Under the pieces are notes generated by a model. That model was not told the DNA's origin. It did not search any database and saw nothing but the letters and a program-made list of their open reading frames with translations. A stretch of DNA of 64,000 bases from CAWCGU01 sp963795195 (lineage in GTDB: Bacteria > Actinomycetota > Thermoleophilia > Solirubrobacterales > 70-9). The stretch lies in the NCBI GenBank assembly GCA_963795195.1, contig CAWCGU010000006.1:2666001-2730000 (forward strand). Reading direction: 5' to 3'. Position numbers and translations under genes: made by a program. Positions 35,571 through 46,124 of the stretch are shown in pieces. The stretch's first letter is position 1; each line of letters starts with the position of its first letter.

Positions 35571-37712
35571 ATGGGCCTGACGGCCGGCGCCTACCTCTCG
35601 GGCGTCGTCGGGCTGGCGGCAACCGCCGCGGCCCTTCTGTACGGCTCCCACGCCCTCAGGGCGCGCTTGCTACCGCACTGGTCCGGCGCTCCAGCCCGCC
35701 TGGCCGAAATCACGGGGGCAATCGCCCTGCTGCTCTGGATCTCCGAGTTCCTCGGCCTGATCGGCCTGCTCGAGGAGATCCCCCTCCTTCTCGTCTCAGT
35801 CGTCCTGGGACTGGCAGTCGGAATTTGGGCATCCGGTGGACTCACTCCGTTCTTCCGGCGGGTGGCGCGCCATGGGGGTAATGGCGTGACGGGACCCGCG
35901 GGCTCAAGCCTCGAAGTCAGCGGCGCTCAGGTGATCACGCTGCTCGCAGTTCTCGGCACCCTCTTCTCCCTCTGGGCCCTGCCGACGCTGGACAGCATCC
36001 ACGGGGGCATGTACGGCTTCGACACCCAGTGGTACCACATGCCGTTCTCGGTTCAGTTCGCGCAGACGGGTGAGATCTGGCCGTTGAACTTCACGGCGCC
36101 GGTCTTCCTCAATTGGTTCTACCCCGCCAACTCCGAGCTGCTGCACACGACCGGAATTCTCGCCTTCGGCCGCGATCTGCTCTCGCCGGCGGTCAACATG
36201 GGCTGGCTCGGATTCAGCCTGCTGGCGGCCTGGTGCGTGGGCCGCCCCTGGGGGGTGCCGGGCTGGAGCGCGCTCGGGGCCGGGGTTGTGCTTGGCGCCG
36301 CGGTCTTCGCAGATCAGGCGGGAGACGCACGCAATGACGTCGTCTCGCTTGGGCTGGTTTTCGCCTCGAGCGCTCTGCTCGCCACGGAGTTTGGAGGTTT
36401 CAAGCCGAAGGCGGTGCGCGTCGGACCCGCCCTCGTGATTGCGGGCGTCGCCGCCGGGCTGGCGGCGGGGACCCGGCTGACGGCGCTGGCGCCCCTGGCG
36501 GCGCTGACCGTGGGCGTGATCGCGCTGGCTCCGCGCTCCGAGCGGGTCAGGGTTGGGGCGGCCTGGCTCGCACCGGTTTTCGCCGCGGGCGGCCTCTGGT
36601 ACCTGCGCAACTTCATCTCCTCTGGGAATCCGCTGCCCTGGATCGACGGCATCGGCCCGATTTCCCTGCCGGGACCGGGAGCGCAGGAGCTCGGTGGGCG
36701 CGAGCCGTTTGCGGTCATCCATTACCTGACCGACGCGGATATCTGGTCGGATTGGTTCTTCCCGGCTCTGGACGACAGACTCGGGATTGTCTGGCCTGCG
36801 GTTCTCGCGGCGGCGGCGCTGGGCGCGATCCTTGCCGTAGTCAAGGGTCGCGGAGTGCTGCGCGTCCACGGGGCGATGGTGATCGTCGCCGGGCTGGCCT
36901 ACGTCGTGACGCCCGTCACCGCATCGGGCGCCGAGGGTTTCCCGCTGGGCTTCGAGTCCAACCTGCGCTACCTGACGACGCCCCTGGCGCTGGGCCTTGC
37001 GCTGTTGCCGACCGCGCTCACGCTCGCGCGCGGCCGGCCGTTCGGCGTGCGCTGGAGCTCGCTGGCGGCAGGCGTGCTCGCGTTGCTGTTCGTGTCGGTG
37101 CTGGCCGATGACGAGCGCTGGCCGACGGTCTACCTGAAGGCTGCCCTCGCAATCGGTGTCGGCGTGGCGGCGATCGCCGCGATCACCTTTGCCGTTCGCG
37201 CCGGGCGCCTCGCCTGCGAACGGCACCGCATACCGCTGGCCGTCGGCCTGGCGGCGTGTGCGGCTGTGGGTGTCGCCTACGGCTACTCACTGCAGCGCGA
37301 CTACCTCGAGGAGCGCTACGCGAATCCGGCCGAGATCCTTCCGAACCCGGGTCTCGCGACGGCGTTCGTCTGGGCACGCGACCTCACCGATTCGCGCGTC
37401 GGCGTCACGATCCAGCGCCAGCTCCCGTTCGCCGGCACGGACCTCTCCAACCGGGTCGAGTTCGTCGGCGTGCACGAAGAGCAGGCGGGTTTCAGGCGGG
37501 CGACGAGTTGTGCCGAGTGGCGGGAAGCGGTCAACGCCGGTCAGTTCGATTATCTCGTCACCGCCGTCGACCGGGCGGCGCCGGGCTCGACCTTCAGTCC
37601 CAAGGAGGAAATCTGGACGCGCGGTGACCCCGCGGCGGTTGCGATCGCCGAGGATGGGCCGGCCACGGTCTGGGAGTTGAGCGGTCCTCTGGATCCCGCC
37701 GCATGCCCCTGA
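35571..37712 (+). CDS. GT-C-type polytopic membrane glycosyltransferase-like protein (paralog 1)
   Basis: 713 residues with about 12 membrane segments and a first outer loop holding 'GFDTQWYHMPFSVQFAQTG', the kind of acidic loop that binds a lipid-linked sugar donor in GT-C enzymes. Other marks are 'FLNWFYPANSELLH', 'FGRDLLSPAVNMGWL' and 'GDARNDVVSLGLVF'. The last 130 residues form a soluble domain (PGLATAFVWARDLTDSRVGV, 'WREAVNAGQFDYLVTAVDR'). It probably transfers a sugar from a polyprenyl carrier to a surface glycan or protein on the outer membrane face; donor and acceptor are unknown. It begins four bases after the ftsB-like stop and overlaps its paralog by ten bases. Confidence 0.75.
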   Translation: MGLTAGAYLSGVVGLAATAAALLYGSHALRARLLPHWSGAPARLAEITGAIALLLWISEFLGLIGLLEEIPLLLVSVVLGLAVGIWASGGLTPFFRRVARHGGNGVTGPAGSSLEVSGAQVITLLAVLGTLFSLWALPTLDSIHGGMYGFDTQWYHMPFSVQFAQTGEIWPLNFTAPVFLNWFYPANSELLHTTGILAFGRDLLSPAVNMGWLGFSLLAAWCVGRPWGVPGWSALGAGVVLGAAVFADQAGDARNDVVSLGLVFASSALLATEFGGFKPKAVRVGPALVIAGVAAGLAAGTRLTALAPLAALTVGVIALAPRSERVRVGAAWLAPVFAAGGLWYLRNFISSGNPLPWIDGIGPISLPGPGAQELGGREPFAVIHYLTDADIWSDWFFPALDDRLGIVWPAVLAAAALGAILAVVKGRGVLRVHGAMVIVAGLAYVVTPVTASGAEGFPLGFESNLRYLTTPLALGLALLPTALTLARGRPFGVRWSSLAAGVLALLFVSVLADDERWPTVYLKAALAIGVGVAAIAAITFAVRAGRLACERHRIPLAVGLAACAAVGVAYGYSLQRDYLEERYANPAEILPNPGLATAFVWARDLTDSRVGVTIQRQLPFAGTDLSNRVEFVGVHEEQAGFRRATSCAEWREAVNAGQFDYLVTAVDRAAPGSTFSPKEEIWTRGDPAAVAIAEDGPATVWELSGPLDPAACP

Positions 37713-39928
37713 GCTTCGGCGAGTTCGCGGTCGGGGCAATCGGGCTCGCGGCGTTCGGGGGTGCCCTGGCCTACGGGGCGGTTGGAGCGCGAGCCTGGCT
37801 GCTCGCGGGCTGGACCGGAGCGCCTGCGCGGCTTGCGGAAGCGGTGCTGTGGCTGTTCGGAGTCACCTCGGTCTCGACGCTGCTCGGGACCTTCGGCCTG
37901 TTCGAGCCGTTGCCGCTCCTGGCGGCGGCGGCAGCGGCTGGGATCGGGCTGGGGCGCTGGGCGCGCGGCAGAGCGCCCCGCGCCCCCGGAGATTTCTCTG
38001 CGGCGCCGAGCGTTCACCCGCTGGCCGCCGCGGCGGCCTGTCTGGCCGTGGCAGGGGTGTTCGCGGCCTGGGCGATTGCGGCCGCCCAGAGCCTCGCGGT
38101 GGGGATCGACGGGGCCGACAGCGTCTGGTACCACCTGCCACAGGCGGCTCGATTTGCGCAGTCGGGGTCCCTTTGGGACCTGCACTTCACCGACCCGTAC
38201 TTCCTCAACTGGTTCTATCCGCAGGCCGGCGAGTTGCAGCACGCGCTCGGCATGGTGGCATTCGGACGCGACCTGCTCTCGCCGTTGATCAACTTCGGCT
38301 TCCTGGCGCTTGGACTGCTCGCGGGCTGGTGTGTCGGGCGGCCATGGGGACTCGGTGCGCAGACTCTGATCGCCGTTGCGCTCGTCTTCGGCGCCGAGAT
38401 GACGCTTGATTTCCAGGCAGGCGAGGCACGCAACGACGCCGTCGGGCTGGCGCTGTTCGTGGCGGCGGTCGCGCTGATAGTCACCGCACGGTCTACGCCT
38501 TCGGGCAGCGGCGCGGGGCCGCCGGCCGGCTGGAGCAGCGGCGCGGGGGCTCGAGCGGTCGCCGTCGCCGGCGTCGCGGCGGGGCTGGCCGCGGGGACGA
38601 AGCTCAGCCTGTTGGCGCCAGTCGCGGCACTCACCGTTGCGGTAATCGCCCTCGGCGCTGCGGGAACGCGCATCCGGCTGGCATGGACGTGGCTTGCAGC
38701 TCTTGGTCTGGGCGGCGGCTACTGGTATTTGCGCAATCTGATCCACGCCGGAACCCCCTTGCCGTGGATCGATCTTCCCGGCCTGCCCGCACCCGTCCAG
38801 GCGCTGGAACTGCGCCCGGCGCACTCGGTCGTCCATTACCTGGGCGACTGGGATGTCTGGAGCGATTGGTTCGCGCCCGGTCTCGGTGACGGGCTGGGCC
38901 CGCTCTGGGCCGTGCTGCTCGGTTTCTCGGCGATCGGGGTGCTGCTCACGCTCGTCTACGGAATCCTGGCCTTGCGTGCGGGGCGCCGCCGCCCCGCAAG
39001 GACTCGTCCCTTCGACGGCAGCTCGGCGCGCGGCTACGGGGATCGGCCCAGACTCGGTCTGACCGGCGCGACGGCCACCCTGGCCGCACTCGGCGCCGTC
39101 GCGCTGGCGAGCTGTCTGGCCTACGTGGTCACGCCGCTCAGCGCATCGGGCGAGGAGGGGCACCCGGTCGGCTTCCTCTGGAACCTGCGCTACCTGGGGC
39201 CGGGCCTGGCTCTGGCTCTGATTGTCTTCCCGCTCGCCGGTCCATTCCGGCGCGGTGCGTGGCGCTGGATCACGCTGGTGCTGCTGGTGGCGGCGCTGGT
39301 GGTGCAGTTATCGGCACTGGACGTCTGGGACCTCGATCAGCACGGCGGGTGGGCGCTCGCGGTGGGGTTGGGAACGCTGGTGGTGCTCGTGGCCGGCGCG
39401 TTGCTCAGACGGCGCATCGAGGGAGGGTTGACGATGCCGAGGTGGGCTGTCGCCGCGGCGCTGGTGGCGTTCGTAGCCGCCCTGCTCGTCGCCGGGCAAG
39501 CGCTCCAGCGCAACTACTTGGACTCCCGCTACGAGAACGCCTTCGAGTTCTTCGACCTGGACGAAGCGATCGCCTTCGCCAACTCAACCTCCGACGCTCG
39601 GATAGCGACGGCAGGCCGCGGCGGCGTCTTTCTTCAGTACGGCATGTACGGGTCCGACATCTCAAACCACGTCCAATGGGTCGGCCTCCCGGGAGACCAC
39701 GGCGCCTGGCTGCCGGCCGATACCTGCAGCCAGTGGCGCCACGCCGTCAACGAGGGCGATTACGACTATGTCCTGACAACGTTCGACGGTCCGAACCCAG
39801 CCGACGACCAAACATCTGTCCAGCGCGAATGGATCGAGGGCGACCCCGCGGCACGGTTGGTGCTCCAGGAGGGGCCGGTGGGGTTGTTCGAGTTGGACGG
39901 GGGGCTGGACGAAGCGGGCTGCGAGTAG
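37703..39928 (+). CDS. GT-C-type polytopic membrane glycosyltransferase-like protein (paralog 2)
   Basis: 741 residues, overlapping paralog 1 by ten bases. It shares the layout and motifs: 'GADSVWYHLPQAARFAQSG', 'FLNWFYPQAGELQHALG', 'FGRDLLSPLINFGFL' and 'GEARNDAVGLALFVA'. It has about 12 membrane segments and a soluble C-terminal domain with 'QWRHAVNEGDYDYVLTTFD'. The Gly/Ala-rich insert around residues 260-285 and a second near 430-445 are low-complexity loops. The tandem duplicates may act on different acceptors, or one may be a regulatory copy; nothing here decides. A G/C-rich hairpin lies three bases after the stop. Confidence 0.75.
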   Translation: MPLSFGEFAVGAIGLAAFGGALAYGAVGARAWLLAGWTGAPARLAEAVLWLFGVTSVSTLLGTFGLFEPLPLLAAAAAAGIGLGRWARGRAPRAPGDFSAAPSVHPLAAAAACLAVAGVFAAWAIAAAQSLAVGIDGADSVWYHLPQAARFAQSGSLWDLHFTDPYFLNWFYPQAGELQHALGMVAFGRDLLSPLINFGFLALGLLAGWCVGRPWGLGAQTLIAVALVFGAEMTLDFQAGEARNDAVGLALFVAAVALIVTARSTPSGSGAGPPAGWSSGAGARAVAVAGVAAGLAAGTKLSLLAPVAALTVAVIALGAAGTRIRLAWTWLAALGLGGGYWYLRNLIHAGTPLPWIDLPGLPAPVQALELRPAHSVVHYLGDWDVWSDWFAPGLGDGLGPLWAVLLGFSAIGVLLTLVYGILALRAGRRRPARTRPFDGSSARGYGDRPRLGLTGATATLAALGAVALASCLAYVVTPLSASGEEGHPVGFLWNLRYLGPGLALALIVFPLAGPFRRGAWRWITLVLLVAALVVQLSALDVWDLDQHGGWALAVGLGTLVVLVAGALLRRRIEGGLTMPRWAVAAALVAFVAALLVAGQALQRNYLDSRYENAFEFFDLDEAIAFANSTSDARIATAGRGGVFLQYGMYGSDISNHVQWVGLPGDHGAWLPADTCSQWRHAVNEGDYDYVLTTFDGPNPADDQTSVQREWIEGDPAARLVLQEGPVGLFELDGGLDEAGCE

Positions 39929-39930
39929 GG

Positions 39931-39952
39931 GCGGGGGCCTCTTTGGCCCCGC
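39931..39952 (+). terminator. G/C-rich hairpin after the GT-C pair
   Basis: GCGGGGGCC-TCTTT-GGCCCCGC forms an 8-bp stem with one bulged G and a 5-nt loop, three bases after the stop at 39,928. There is no U-run, so it may stabilise the transcript end or act as a weak terminator. Confidence 0.45.
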
Positions 39953-39989
39953 GAGATGAGCCGCCGAAGCGACCGAAACTTGGAGCCTT

Positions 39990-40009
39990 TTGGGGGCCAG
40001 GGCCCCCAA
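39990..40009. terminator. second hairpin in the 39.9-40.2 kb gap
   Basis: TTGGGGGC-CAGG-GCCCCCAA is an 8-bp perfect stem with a tetraloop, followed by AATTTCC on the plus strand. It lies within the 259-bp gap before the next GT-C gene. With the hairpin at 39,931 it probably ends the upstream transcript. The rest of the gap (40,010-40,187) shows no recognisable feature. Confidence 0.4.
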
Positions 40010-40187
40010 TTTCCTCCAAACTACACCCGATCCGGCGCCTCGGGGCCCCTGGCCGGCAAACGTTGCTGCCCTTCGGTGCTGTCGTTCAGACGCTGCGCGC
40101 TCCACCCACGCCCATAGGACTGCCCGCGTCCGGCTCGCACCCCCAATTCTTAGTCGTTCCTCACCCACCCGCCACTAGGCTCACCCG

Positions 40188-42588
40188 ATGCTCGCGGTCT
40201 ACGCCTGCGCGTTGTTGATCGTCCTTGCGTCCCTGGTCGCGGGGCGTGCGCTTTTTGCTGCCTTTGGACGCGAGGACTGGACCTGGCTCGAGGGAGCGGT
40301 GGGGCTGGCGATGCTGACGATCGTCGCTCAGGTCACGATCCGGCTCCCCGGGCGATCGCTGACGACCCTGGTCGCCGTCATCGCAGTTCTCGTCGCCTCG
40401 CTCGCCTACCTTTGGCGCTGGTGGGGCCTGGCGGTCGACCGGGACCTGTTGCTCAAGGGCCTGCCGGTGGCGCTCCTCGTCATGCTCGCAGCGGCGATTC
40501 CGTTCGCTCTGACCGGCCACGTGGGTGTGCTCGGTGAGGGCGTCTACTCGAACGACCATGCGGTTCACCTCTACTGGGCGGACTGGCTGCAGAATGGCGT
40601 GGGAGCCGAACCGCGGGGTCTGGGACTCGGCTATCCGGTCGGGCCCCACGCCGTCGTTGCCGCCGTCTCGACCGGGTCGGGCGCCGGCATCGAGGCCGCC
40701 TTCAACGGCCTTTTGATCGCAATTCCCGCGCTTACGGCGCTGACGGCCCTGGCGGCGCTCGACTCGCTGCCGCCGCTGCGCCGCTTCGCTGCGGCTGCTC
40801 TCGTCGGCCTCCCTTACCTCGGTGCGGCCTTCCTCGCCCAGAGCTCGTTCAAAGAGACCGCGGTCGCGCTCTACGTGCTCGCCTTCACCCTCGCCCTCGC
40901 GGGGCTGACCCGCTCGGGTGGCCTGCGAGCGTTGCTGGCGGCCCTTCCGCTGCTGGCGCTTGCCGCCGTGATGACGCTGAGCGTTCCAGCGCTGCTCTGG
41001 TTCGTGCTTGCGGGCGGCATCTGGCTGGTCGCCGCACTTGCAACCCGAAAGATCCCGGCCTCGGTCGCGGCGCTCGCCGCCAGGCTGCGGCGCGCCTGGC
41101 CGGTGCTCGCCGGGGTCGCGGTGGTGCTGGGCGCGCTCGTCCTCCTGCAGTACGACGCGCTCACCCGCTTCATCGACCGTGTTGACGACGTCCAGGCCTC
41201 CACCGGCCGGCTGCTCGAGCGCGAGCCCCCCTGGCAGGTGCTCGGCGTCTGGCCGCAGGGCGACTTCCGGGTTTCGACGGGCGCTGTCACGGGCGCCTAC
41301 CTCGCAATCGGCTTCGCACTGCTCGCCGCCGTCGCTGCAATCCCGAGCTGGGTCCGGCGGCGCGAGGTGGCGGTCCCCGCAGCGCTGCTTGCCGCGATCG
41401 CGATCTACGGCTACACGCTGGCGTTCGGAGGCATCCACGTCCAGGCCAAGGCGCTTGCAGTGGCCGCGCCACTCGTGCTCCTCTTCATCGTCGGCGGGCT
41501 GCTCGACCGCGGTCGTCGGCCCGGTCGGGAGCCCGCCGACGAACCCGCGGGCCGCTCCCGCTTGGCGGTGGCGCGACTCGCGCTTGGCGTCGCCTTCGTC
41601 GTCGCCGCTGCCGGCTCGACCTTCCTCGCGTTGCGGCAGGCTCCCGTGGGAACCAACGAGCGCGCCAGCCAGCTCGGGGCTCTGCGCGATCAGGTCGCCG
41701 GATCAGACGTCGTCTTCCTCGGCCTCGACCGCTTCGCCCCCTACAGGCTGCGTGGCGCCGAGAGCGTCCAGAGCCCGGGCGGCTACGTCCCCGAATCCGT
41801 CCACGCCCGTCGGGGTAAGGCCTGGGTCCAGGGAGAACAGCTCGACTTCGACAGCCTCCCGAGCAGCCGCTATGACCGCTACCGCTACGCGATCACGACG
41901 ACAACGCCGTATGCAAGCTCGGCCCCCGACAACTTCTCCGAGGTCGATCGCACCGCCGACTTCATCCTCTGGGAGCGAAGCGGCGAGGCTCCTCCGCGCG
42001 ACACGCTTCGAAACGAGGGAGGGAGCCCCGGCACGCCTCTTCACTGCGCTCGGCGCGACAGCGCGCTCGAGGGCGCCGACGGCACCGCCGGGGTGATCGC
42101 GAAGCCCCTGGTGAGGCCGTTTGACGCCTGGGAGCCCTCCTCGTCCTTCATTGCGCCGGGAGACGCCGAGATTCAGGTGGATCTGCCCGCAGGCCGCTGG
42201 CGGCTGGCACTCCAGTACAACAGCGAGGTCTCGCTCCGAGCTCTCCGTGGTCGCCCCCGGGGGCGCCGGGGAGAAGACCGTGGCGCTCGACGAGGAACTG
42301 CCGGTTGCGCTCGAGGGCATGTACGCGTTCGCGCCCGGCCGCGGGTCGTTCTGGTCGCTCGGGGAGATCGAGTCCAAGGGTGGACGGGTTGAGGTGCGCC
42401 TGCACGCCAACGAACCGACCTGGCTGGAGCGCTTAGCGCACGCGCAGCGGCGCGCCTGGCTGGGGCGACTCGCATTCGTGCCCACATCCGACGCACCGAT
42501 GGGTCTCGCGGGCCCGCCCACGGCCAGTCGGATCCCGCTCGCCGACGCCTGCGACAAATACATCGACTGGTACGAATTAGGGGCATGA
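40188..42588 (+). CDS. GT-C-type polytopic membrane protein (paralog 3), one frameshift
   Basis: About 800 residues after correcting one indel. The N-terminal 500 residues hold about 12 membrane segments, with the outer-loop motif 'EGVYSNDHAVHLYWADWLQNG' (first part) and 'LGLGYPVGPHAVVAAV'. Then comes a soluble part ('VVFLGLDRFAPYRLRGAESVQ', quoted to the motif) and a C-terminal beta-sandwich. The first frame runs to about 42,237 ('LALQYNSEVSL') and would end misread at 42,392. The shifted frame continues sensibly ('ELSVVAPGGAGEKTVALDE' to 'YIDWYELGA') and stops at 42,588. Removing one C from CTCCGAG at 42,236-42,237 restores it. The restored stop overlaps the sulfotransferase start (ATGA), supporting the correction. 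Confidence 0.75.
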
Positions 42589-43526
42589 ACGGAAGCGAAA
42601 CTCCACCCCGCATCGTCTTCGTCGGCGGCACCGGCCGCAGCGGCACGCACATCCTTGCGCGGCTGCTCGGGGCCCACTCCTACTACGCCGATGTCCCGAT
42701 CGAGTGCCGTTTCCACGTCAATCCGCGTGGATTCCCGGACCTACTCGCCGGGCGCGTAACCAAGGCCCAGTTCCTGCACAAACTGCGCCGCTTCTGGTGG
42801 TACCGGATCAAGGCCGGGGAGCCGTTCCCGGCGTTGCTGCCGCGCTTGCCGATGGGCCGCGAAGTCCGGGGGCTCCACAAGATCATCGAACGGGCGCGCT
42901 TCGACGAGGCCGTCGCCGTCTTCGACCGCAACTTCGAAGCCGACCAGGTCGCCGCCTGCCGCAAGCTCTTCGAAGATCTGCTCTGGCCGCTCGCCGAAGC
43001 GGCGGAGAAGCCAGGACTGGTCGAGATGAGCTGCTTCACCGTGGCGCAAGCCCAGACCCTGATGCGCATCTTCCCCGAGGCCATGATTCTGCACATCGTC
43101 CGCGATGGGCGTGACGCCGGCACCTCCAAGGTGGGAAAGCGACAGAAGAAAGAACACCCGGAGACCGCCGATCAGGGCGTTCGCTGGTGGCTCGGCCGCC
43201 TCACGGAGGCGGAGCGCGGGGCCCAGGCAGTGGCGCCCGACCGCCTGCTGACGATCAGCTTCGACGACCTGGTCGAGGGAGACCGCGAAACCACATACCG
43301 GGGGCTGCTCGAGTTTCTGGGGATCGACGACGAGGCGGGGATCAGAACGCTTTTCGAGAGCGAGGTCAACGCTGAGAACGCGCATCGCGGACGCTGGCGC
43401 AGCGGGCTCAGCGAATCCGATCAGGCCGTCGTCGCCGACCACTACGAACGGGCGCTCGATGAGATCGACGCCGGAGACTTCGGGACGGCGACCCTGCTTC
43501 GCCGCGTCTACGATCGCGATGGATGA
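42585..43526 (+). CDS. sulfotransferase (tandem paralog A)
   Basis: 313 residues, start ATG 42585 overlapping the preceding stop. It uses PAPS to sulfate an acceptor. The 5'-phosphosulfate loop is 'VGGTGRSGTHILARLLG' near residue 12-28, and the 3'-phosphate motif is 'ILHIVRDGRDAGTSKVGK' near 165-182. Between them are 'IECRFHVNPRGFPDLLAG' and a Trp-rich segment. It lacks a signal peptide or membrane helix, so it works in the cytoplasm, probably on a lipid-linked or nucleotide-linked glycan before export. The next gene is a close paralog, and both sit directly behind a GT-C protein, which points to glycan sulfation. Acceptor identity is inference. Confidence 0.85.
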   Translation: MNGSETPPRIVFVGGTGRSGTHILARLLGAHSYYADVPIECRFHVNPRGFPDLLAGRVTKAQFLHKLRRFWWYRIKAGEPFPALLPRLPMGREVRGLHKIIERARFDEAVAVFDRNFEADQVAACRKLFEDLLWPLAEAAEKPGLVEMSCFTVAQAQTLMRIFPEAMILHIVRDGRDAGTSKVGKRQKKEHPETADQGVRWWLGRLTEAERGAQAVAPDRLLTISFDDLVEGDRETTYRGLLEFLGIDDEAGIRTLFESEVNAENAHRGRWRSGLSESDQAVVADHYERALDEIDAGDFGTATLLRRVYDRDG

Positions 43527-44562
43527 GCGGGGCGCCAAGGGCGCCGGGCCCGCGCGCGTGGTCTTCGTCGGGGGGACGGGGCGCAGCGGCACTCACGTGG
43601 TCGCCAAGCTGCTCGGCCGGGCCCGCGAGCTCGAAGACGTTCGCATCGAGTGCCGCTTCCACGCGGACCCAGGCGGCTTTCCCGACCTGCTCGCCGGTCG
43701 CGTCAGCCTCGATCAGTTTCTGCGGCGCCTGCGCGGTTTCTGGTGGCATCGCTACCGAGGCGGCGGCCGTCCGCCGGACATCCTGCCCCGGCTGCCGCTT
43801 GGCCGCCGTCCCCGGGGGCTGCACAAGCTGGTCGATCCGACGGTCTTCGAGGCGGCGGTGTCGAAGTTCGAGCGTGATTTCGAAACGCGCCGGGAGGCAG
43901 CTTGCCGGGACCTGTTTATGGAGCTGCTCTGGCCGCTCGCAGAAGACAACAATGCATCTGGTCTGATCGAGATGAGTTGCGACAACGCCGCCAGCGCACC
44001 TGCCCTCGCGAGGGTCTTCCCCGACGCCGTCTTCATTCACGTCGTCCGCGACGGGCGGGACGCGTCGGCATCGCGGGTGCGCCAGGGCCGCCGTGTCCTC
44101 TACCCGCGAACGCGTGTCCAGGGGATCCGCTGGTGGGAGCAGCGGGTGCGGCGCATCGAGGCGGCGCTCGCCGAGCTCCCGGACGACCGCTTCACGACCG
44201 TCAGCCTCGACATGCTGGTGCAGTCGCGAGCGAAGCGGCGCGGGGTCAAGGCGATGCTGGATCTGATCGGGATCGAAAAGCAGCCCCGTCTGCGCCGCTA
44301 CGGCCGGCGCAGGGTCAGCGCCGAGCACGGCAACGTCGGACGCTGGTCGCGGGGTCTCTCCGATGCGCGCGCGGCACGGGTGCGGGCCGAGTACGAACGG
44401 TCGATAGCCGACATGGAGCGCGACGGACTGCGCAGCGCTCCGCTGCTGCGCGAGGTGTACGAAGCAGAGGCGACACTGGCGGCTAAGGGACCGCCACCCC
44501 CGCCGCGTCGCAAGCGGAGCGCTGACGACGAGGCGGCTGCGGAGGCCACTCCCAGCGAGTGA
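43519..44562 (+). CDS. sulfotransferase (tandem paralog B)
   Basis: 347 residues from ATG 43519, overlapping the stop of paralog A. It shares 'VGGTGRSGTHVVAKLLG', 'RIECRFHADPGGFPDLLAG', 'LRGFWWHRY', 'LWPLAEDNNASGLIEMSC' and the 3'-phosphate motif 'IHVVRDGRDASASRVRQG'. The C-terminus carries a Pro/Arg-rich, then acidic, tail (PPPPPRRKRSADDEAAAEA) absent from paralog A. Tandem duplication with one added tail suggests two sulfation positions or two acceptors on the same polymer. It is cytoplasmic by prediction. The following glycosyltransferase starts a few bases later, so all are probably one operon. Confidence 0.85.
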   Translation: MDERGAKGAGPARVVFVGGTGRSGTHVVAKLLGRARELEDVRIECRFHADPGGFPDLLAGRVSLDQFLRRLRGFWWHRYRGGGRPPDILPRLPLGRRPRGLHKLVDPTVFEAAVSKFERDFETRREAACRDLFMELLWPLAEDNNASGLIEMSCDNAASAPALARVFPDAVFIHVVRDGRDASASRVRQGRRVLYPRTRVQGIRWWEQRVRRIEAALAELPDDRFTTVSLDMLVQSRAKRRGVKAMLDLIGIEKQPRLRRYGRRRVSAEHGNVGRWSRGLSDARAARVRAEYERSIADMERDGLRSAPLLREVYEAEATLAAKGPPPPPRRKRSADDEAAAEATPSE

Positions 44563-44569
44563 GTTGCGG

Positions 44570-46101
44570 ATGGGCGAACGCGTCCTCTTCCTGACCAGCA
44601 ACGGGACCGGCCTCGGCCACCTGACCCGGGTGATGGCGATCGCGCGCCGCCTCTCCGATCCTGAGGCAGCCTCGATCCTGACACTCTCAGCCGCCGCCCC
44701 GGTCGCGGCGCGGGAGGGCTTTCACGTTGAGTACCTACCCTCGCACTCGGCGGCGGCTGCCGAGGCGCCGCGGCGCTGGGACCGGCGGCTGCGACGGCGC
44801 CTGGAGAACCTGGTCGCAGAGCTTGCCCCGACCGTGCTGGTCTTCGATGGGCCTCATCCCTACGACGGCCTGATCGCCTTCCTGCGCGGCGCGACGCGCG
44901 ACGGCCTGCGTACGGTCTGGCTGCGGCGGCCGATGTGGCGTCCTGGCGTCGGTGGGGAGGGGATTTACTGGAGCGGCGAGTTCGACCTGATCGTCGAGCC
45001 CGGGGAGCTGGCCGCGTCCGCGGACTGCGGCCTCACGGCCGATCGTCGTGACGAGGTCACCACCGTCCCGCCGATCGTCTACCTCGACCCCGGCGAGCTG
45101 GTGCCCCGCGAGCAGGCCGAGCGGGAGCTCGGGCTCGACCCCGGTCGCGTCAACGCGCTGGTGGCTCTGGGGCAGGGGGAGTCGCTCGACGAGGCCGTCG
45201 CCTGCTCGCTCGCGAGCCTTGCCGCTGATCCCGGGATTCAAGTTGCCGCGCTTGAGTCGGGTCTCTCGCCGAAGCTTCAGATCCCCGACGGGGTGGTCCT
45301 CCTCGAGGCGACCTACCCGGTCGCCCGCTACCACCACGCCTTCGACTTGGCCGTCGCCGCTGCCGGATACAACGCCTTCCACGAGCTGATCGCGAACGGG
45401 GTTCCGTCGCTGTTCGTGCCGATGCCACGCAAGCTCGACGACCAGCCGGCCAGGGCGATGTGGGCGCGCGAGGCGGGGGTGGGGGAGGGTGTCGGTGGGC
45501 CGCGGGATCACAGGGCTGGACGGAGAGGCTGGGGCGGCTGCTCGACGCCGGGGTCAGGGATGCGATCAGGGCACGGATCGCTGAGCTTGACTTCGAGAAC
45601 GGCGCATCGAGGGCGGCCGGGATTCTGGGTGAGCTTCCGAGGGCGCCGGTGGGAGCCGCAGGAGCGCGGGTGGTGGACGGCGCCGCGTCGGGCGGGGGCC
45701 GAATGGATCGGCTTGCGGTCAGCGCTCAGTTGGTGCGCCGGGTGGGGGTGCGCCTTCCCGCCATTGTCGCTCGGCGCGCGGTTGATCGCGTTCGCAACCC
45801 ACCGCCGGCCGCTGCCAAGGTCGTGGTGCCGGTGCTCGGGCTCGAGGGGGGCGAGTTGGTCGAGTCACTGCAGGCCGTCGCCAGACGCGAAGGCACCCAG
45901 CCCGACAGGGTGCTGGCGATCACCGACTCACTCGACTTCGCTGCGCTGCGCCGGGCGGGGTTTGCGTTTGAGTACTTGCCGAGTGAGGAGCGCGCTGCGC
46001 CGGTGTTGGCCCTGACCGGGGAGAGTTATGACAAGTTCGCGCAACGGCGCACCGAGGAGGCGACAGCCCTGCGAGCCAAGGCACGCGTGGTGCACCCTTG
46101 A
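44570..46101 (+). CDS. MurG/YjiC-like glycosyltransferase, one frameshift
   Basis: About 510 residues after joining two frames. The N-terminal donor/acceptor loop is 'LFLTSNGTGLGHLTRVMAIARR', typical of GT-B enzymes of the MurG/GT28 or GT1 kind. The C-terminal nucleotide-sugar site shows 'VALGQGESLDEAV' and 'AAAGYNAFHELIANGVPSLFVPMP'. The first frame becomes nonsense after 'WAREAGVGEGVGG' near 45,505. The second frame resumes with 'GWTERLGRLLDAGVRDAIRARI' and continues to the stop at 46,101, where an extra domain ('VVVPVLGLEGGELVESLQ', 'GFAFEYLPSEERAAPVL') follows. The indel lies in G-rich sequence at about 45,475-45,525. It is cytoplasmic and likely builds the same glycan as its neighbours. 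Confidence 0.75.
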
Positions 46102-46124
46102 CGCCCGTGCTCCGATCTGGTGCC